This document shows, one piece after another, positions 59,368-64,000 of a DNA stretch of 64,000 bases. A program made the translations under genes and the position numbers. Origin of the DNA: Bradysia coprophila (taxonomy: Eukaryota; Arthropoda; Insecta; Diptera; Sciaridae); contig NW_023503608.1 of NCBI RefSeq assembly GCF_014529535.1, forward strand, positions 8,234,501-8,298,500, given 5' to 3'. Positions within the stretch are counted from its first letter, which is position 1, and each line of letters begins with the position of its first letter. The notes beneath the pieces are model-generated. The model had not been told where the DNA came from. It saw only the letters and a program-made list of their open reading frames with translations, and did no database searches.

Positions 59368-60726
59368 TCTTACATGAACAGATTATGACAATTTTAGCGA
59401 TTTGAAGCATATGATTAGCAAACATAAACTTTACTAGAACCTAAAAGACGTAAATAAAATCCCACGAGTACAGTAAATTTCACCGTCATAAAACCAAAAC
59501 ATTACCCCTTTAAATGATAAGAATATCGCGATAATCTCGTTAAATCTTCTACTTTGAAAGTCTTTAAGTATAGAAACATTAAAAAAAACATTTCACATTT
59601 TTCAGACTTTTCAAACCAATATATTCTTGGGAAAATATTCGAAAGGTTCCGTTTATTTGTGGGAAATTATATGACGATTAGATTCATAATCCTATCAAGT
59701 TTATCGACCCATTTTTTGTTTGATATGATGTCGAAATAAAAAACAACACTATGAATCGTAGAAACAGGCTAATAATACAGAAAATTTAAGATAAATTTAC
59801 AAATTAGAATTGAAAAAGATGCTAAACTAAAGTCAACTAAAGGACGGACAAAATAACACGACAATCGAATAAATATGAATGTTTATCTTAGAAACTTTAA
59901 TAAGATTATGCAAATAGTTAACACCAAAATAGCTATAAGTCGGTAGAAACAATCATAAAGTTGTTTCTTGCTTCCCATTCATCGCCTATAATGTAAAAGA
60001 AAACGATTTTGTTGTAGTGTATTTGATGTGTATCGATACTATTAGATTTAAGCAGTGCCGAAGCAAGGGGTATTAACCAATGAAGTAAAAGATTCCGTAG
60101 CTAGAACTGTAAAGTCGTATCTCGGTTCGGGGTGATGTAAGTTGTTCGAGACGAAGTCGAGAACCTTGTTCACGACACCGAGAACGAAATATTTTTATAT
60201 ATAGAGCGGCTGACAGTTCGCGTGCTCTAGTATAAAGTAAAATTTACAGTATAATAGATTTATAACATATCAGTGTCAAATAGCGGTTTCTTCTCTCAAA
60301 AAGTCTCAAATGAGTTGTCAATTTCATAAAGCTAACCTCAAAAGATGTTTCGTTCACAGAGCCGCCCCTTGAAATGTATGAAAATTTGTGTGGCATCTAT
60401 GTAGATTCTATACTAAATTATTGACGTCTCGAAGTGGCTAAGAGACGTACGTATATGAGAACTTGTCCCACGCGCATGTTTCGAACCGAAGTTGAGGGGT
60501 GCAATCGCACAACTCAAATAAAACGTCTCTAACCATTATGTAGTATATTTTTCTCACGAGTATTCCCTTAACGCTACTGTCATTGAAAGAAAATGGCTTC
60601 AAAATTGGTGACTTAAAGTCTTTATAACATACGATGTTCGGATGTCAAAATTACTTAACTAGAGGAATAATTCAAAAATTACATTTCAGTTCTATGTTGT
60701 TGTCTCGTTTTCGCTTATGTGATAAA
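59368..60726. other. Intergenic DNA, nothing recognised
   Basis: A GAAGTAAAAGATT word near 60081 may be a MITE remnant. No gene supported. Confidence 0.4.
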
Positions 60727-61770
60727 CAGGGCGGCATGTGATTTTTCTTCAGAAAATAGTGAAAAAGTGATCAAATTTTCCGAAAATAGTTGGTATTCTC
60801 ACTATCGATTGATTTATAAATAGTGACCGAATAGTGAACAAAAACCAGCGCTAAAACGTGAATTTCAAGCACACACTTTTGCTTTCTACTAAGAAAGAGT
60901 AAAGTACACTTTAGCGCTTGTTAGCAGCAGGCGGGAGGTTTAAAAATCTTGAAAAAGAAGCACGAAATTCGATTATGATTTATTGGTTACTTTATTGAGA
61001 CAAAGCCTTTTTCTTTATCACAAAGTGTGATTGGGAGATCAGAAAATAATAATAAACTTAGTTTTGACGATTTGACTAAGAACTTATTGTTATCTGATTA
61101 CTTGTATTTGTCCCTTAAACTGACATGACTCACAAAATGCAACTTTATTTTTACAAACGTTTTTTTAGAGCAAATATATCTACGAGACGATGAGTTATCA
61201 AAATAACTCCATAATACTTAAAACTCAACGGCACAAGTTTAAACAGACACTTTTATTAAATCGATAATATCTGAATGTACCATAAAGGACAGTAAAGGAA
61301 GGTGATCAAAAATTTAGAATTGTTTATGGGAAAGATAAAATATCGAAGTTATTTCTCGCTTACCTCATCAAACTGAAAGATTGCTAAAAACAAGAGTGAC
61401 TAGTCCTTTAAAATTGTTTACCTTCGCTTGATTCAAATAGTACATTACTTACCAATGGAACAAATGCTGGAAATGGCACTGCTTGTGCGGATTTTGGCGA
61501 TCGAATCGTAGCCGAGGTTGGTAAACACACAAGAATTGCCATTTACACCATTTATTCCATTGCCAACTTGGCAATGCCAAGTAAGGTATTTTACTCAAAA
61601 ACTTGATTTAAAATTTAAATATAATTTTACCTCACGTTCCTTTTTTGAACATGATTCCTCGATAGATTAGGTTTTTCAATTGTTATACGTACATCGGTTT
61701 TCCACATTTAGTTTAGTTATCCGTAGATACACTTTTATAGTCGAAGCCGAGGTCGAAGCTTGTGCGGGTA

Positions 61771-61848
61771 AAAGCAAAATAAAATCTGGTTTTTGACAGT
61801 TGAAATTCAATTGTCAAAAACTAGACTCGATCATTTTATTTTGCTTTA
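61771..61848. mobile_element. 78 bp hairpin repeat, second copy
   Basis: It matches 27459-27537: AAAGCAAAATAAAAT and TGGTTTTTGACAGTTGAA with their inverted partner. The left arm lacks the 8 bp GATCGAGT-type segment that the right arm keeps. Confidence 0.8.
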
Positions 61849-61970
61849 ATTTTATTCCGAAAACGTACGAGTAGAGCCGTAGCTGGCACAGCAGAACATA
61901 GCTCATTTGAGAGGTATTTCAATTCATTATAAAGTAATAGAAGCATTGGAAGCAGAAACTAAGTTTTGTA

Positions 61971-62181
61971 TTGTCAAGGTCCAAAAATAGGGCGACCCTT
62001 TGAGCATTTTTAAGGATAAAAAAATCCCTCTCAAAAGCTGATTTTCACTGTTCCTCTATTTTGAATGTGTTTTTTGTTAAATACAATTGAATTTATGTCA
62101 AAAAATCGCATCAGCTGGAGGTTTTCCAGGAGATGATTTTCTCCATTCATGTATAGTCACCCTATTTTTGAACCTTGTCAA
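61971..62181. mobile_element. 211 bp MITE, TTGTCAAGG ends
   Basis: Ends TTGTCAAGGTCCAAAAATAG (left) and the complement of TTGACAAGGTTCAAAAATAG (right), inverted over about 25 bp. The interior is unpaired. Confidence 0.75.
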
Positions 62182-62472
62182 CACAAAAACTTAAAATGTT
62201 TTAAATTTCTGCTTCTTAATATATTTTTGTTTGAATGTCGTATCTAGATTGCGTTCACAATAAAACCTTTGCAGAAGCATCTGTAGGATACTGGTCGTCT
62301 TACCAGTCCCAGAATACAGCTACCTTAGGCTACTTTCTGTTCGACTAAAAAAAATTCTCAGCGAATTTTATTTTCACATGGGATAAGTGGGCTACCGTAA
62401 ACTACTCTACGACTAAAAAACAGAAAAACTGAGTTGCCCTAATACGTAGGAAAATCGGAAAATTTTTATATA

Positions 62473-62668
62473 AGGTAACAGACTGAAAGTTGACCTAATT
62501 TGACAAATCTCAAACACATTGAATCGTGAGTTGTCCTATCTATACAAAAGTCATAGGACATATCACGGTTTATTGAATGTTGAGTTGACCGATAATTTTT
62601 TTTCATACAAATTTACACGGAAAACTTAAGATCACTTTTCCACTAGGTCAACTTTCAGTCAGTTACCT
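62473..62668. mobile_element. 196 bp MITE, AGGTAAC ends, TA-flanked
   Basis: Ends AGGTAACAGACTGAAAGTTG (left) and the complement of AGGTAACTGACTGAAAGTTG (right). TA flanks both sides (62471-62472 and 62669-62670). Fits a Tc1/mariner-type MITE. Confidence 0.8.
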
Positions 62669-62886
62669 TACTGCGCACATTTTTGCGCCGCAGGCAAATT
62701 TTGTGATGTCTTTGTGTAATAAATATTTAGTTGGAACAAGAAATGGTTCCGATTTTCAATACTTTTTCCGAAATAGTTAGAAATAGTTAGAAAAGTAAAA
62801 AAACAAAAAAAAGTAAGTCACTATCGCTTCTTTAAAAAAAAGTCAGAATTAGTGAGAAAAGTAAGTCACATGCCGCCCTGGATAAA

Positions 62887-63424
62887 ATAGAGTCAATATC
62901 AGTCTCGGCAAGCCTCGACTTCTTCGTGACAAGTGTGTAATATATATTAATAAACTACATCAAATTTCTCTATTAGATACTGTTTGTTATCAAAAAAGTA
63001 ACGAAAGAGTGTAAGCAGAAAACGACCACCGAAGTAAATGATTTTTTGTCAATGCGTCGTGAATAAACTTATTTTTTTCACTCCAATGCGGTGAGAAGAT
63101 GGCGTTTTTTTGACGCTCTCTCTGATGACAGTTGAGGTAAGAAAATTTTTATTTTCTCAACTCTTGTTAACTTGTTTTTCACCTCGGGGCGAATAAGGCG
63201 TTTTTCTCTTTGCTGACATTTTTTTTTGGTTTTGAAAAATGTTGCAACAATTCATGGATAAAAACGGTTATTCGGATGTCAAATTATGTGTTCACCTCAC
63301 CTCGGGGAGAAATATAAAATTCCTACAAGAGCTAAGCGATATCCCCTTGGTAAACAAATAACGGTAACTAGCCATTTCACAGCACAGGTGAAATTTGGGT
63401 TGTTTTGATGTCAAAAATGATGTG
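62887..63424. other. Intergenic DNA, nothing recognised
   Basis: AT-rich, no gene. CACCTCGGGG occurs at about 63180 and 63299, suggesting a short dispersed repeat. Confidence 0.35.
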
Positions 63425-63565
63425 TTAACCTGCTCTTCCATTTTTAACATTAACCAAGCTAACTGACTGTTGCATCAATCTGATGAAAATATGTGTATCA
63501 AAAGAAGTAACAGACTCCGTGTATATTTTGTGGTATGTGTTATAGTGTGCCGTCTCTGAAAGGTT
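63425..63565 (-). mobile_element. GCCGTC-end MITE, diverged copy
   Basis: The right end is GCCGTCTCTGAAAGGTTA. The left end, TTAACCTGCTC, is uncertain. AGAAGTAACAGACTCCGTG is the central word. Confidence 0.5.
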
Positions 63566-64000
63566 ACTTCTTTCAAATGTCAATAACCTCCTCATTTCGG
63601 TACGGAATTCTATTTATTTTTGGTAAAACTCATTTTTCGGATATCATATGATATTACTATGACTTAATAATATTGCTTCGCACGTGATTTGTCTTTTATT
63701 TTTATTTTATTTTTGCATAATGTGAATAAAGGCGATAAAAATATCTTGTTTTTTTCGTGTTAAATTAAACACATTTTTGCAATGCGGAAAAAATAACTTT
63801 TGATGTTTCGAAACGACCGTGGTCGGTCATTGAGAATTTTCGATTATTTTGTTCAAATTTATTTGATTTTTAAAATAAAATTTTTGTGCGCCTTATCGCA
63901 GCACTTTGGAAATAGTCATTTACATAACTAGGGATTTAAGGTTGAAGTCCACTCTGTGTGATTCAATTCGGTGTGAAGTCTAGTTAAATTTACGCAGACG
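63566..64000. other. Window end, nothing recognised
   Basis: AT-rich DNA without a supported gene or repeat. Confidence 0.35.

Larger units (their letters stand above)
60727..62880. mobile_element. 2.15 kb hAT-like element with CAGGGCGGCATGTGA ends
   Basis: Perfect 15 bp inverted ends, CAGGGCGGCATGTGA. GATAAA stands directly outside on both sides (60721-60726 and 62881-62886). CAGGG ends are typical of hAT elements, although the visible duplication is 6 rather than 8 bp. ATAGTGA and GTAAGTCA words cluster near both ends. No transposase frame is left. Three other MITEs lie inside. Confidence 0.75.

Overview
This 64 kb window looks like AT-rich nuclear DNA from an insect, most likely a fly. 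The genes have short GT-AG introns, the proteins are animal types, and the space between them is crowded with short non-autonomous DNA transposons. A lower (nematoceran) dipteran is my best guess, from general character only. I found no reading frame resembling a transposase or reverse transcriptase, so every mobile element here appears non-autonomous.

Six protein genes can be assembled. From left to right: CIR1 (+, 27872-28941, RBPJ/CSL corepressor and splicing-linked protein); a lebercilin-family gene (+, 30932-33023, ciliary coiled-coil protein); BMS1 (-, 34481-38406, ribosome-biogenesis GTPase); an ELOVL fatty-acid elongase lacking a recognisable first exon (-, 42276-44137); a strongly divergent, intron-containing histone H2A (+, 51969-52429); and a small single-pass membrane protein of unknown function (-, 55262-55960). 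They belong to unrelated pathways. The lebercilin gene and BMS1 are convergent. No operon-like grouping exists.

The left part (1-27 kb) has no convincing gene. It holds a 1.6 kb foldback flanked by TTAA, a 674 bp element with a 9 bp target duplication, several hairpin MITEs, and a MITE copy split by a 1 kb element that carries a 146 bp tandem repeat. The middle (27-44 kb) is the gene-rich part. The right part (44-64 kb) returns to nested repeats: a 1.35 kb foldback between TTAA sites, an orientation-switching palindromic satellite, and a 2.15 kb element with CAGGG ends that hosts three other MITEs.

Most worth a second look: the divergent H2A with an altered acidic patch; a hairpin with a perfect 52 bp stem; the ELOVL intron containing a transposon inside a transposon with readable target duplications; the palindromic satellite; and two related elements that keep the same hairpin fold with different bases. 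All exon joins were made by eye from splice signals, reading frame and family similarity.
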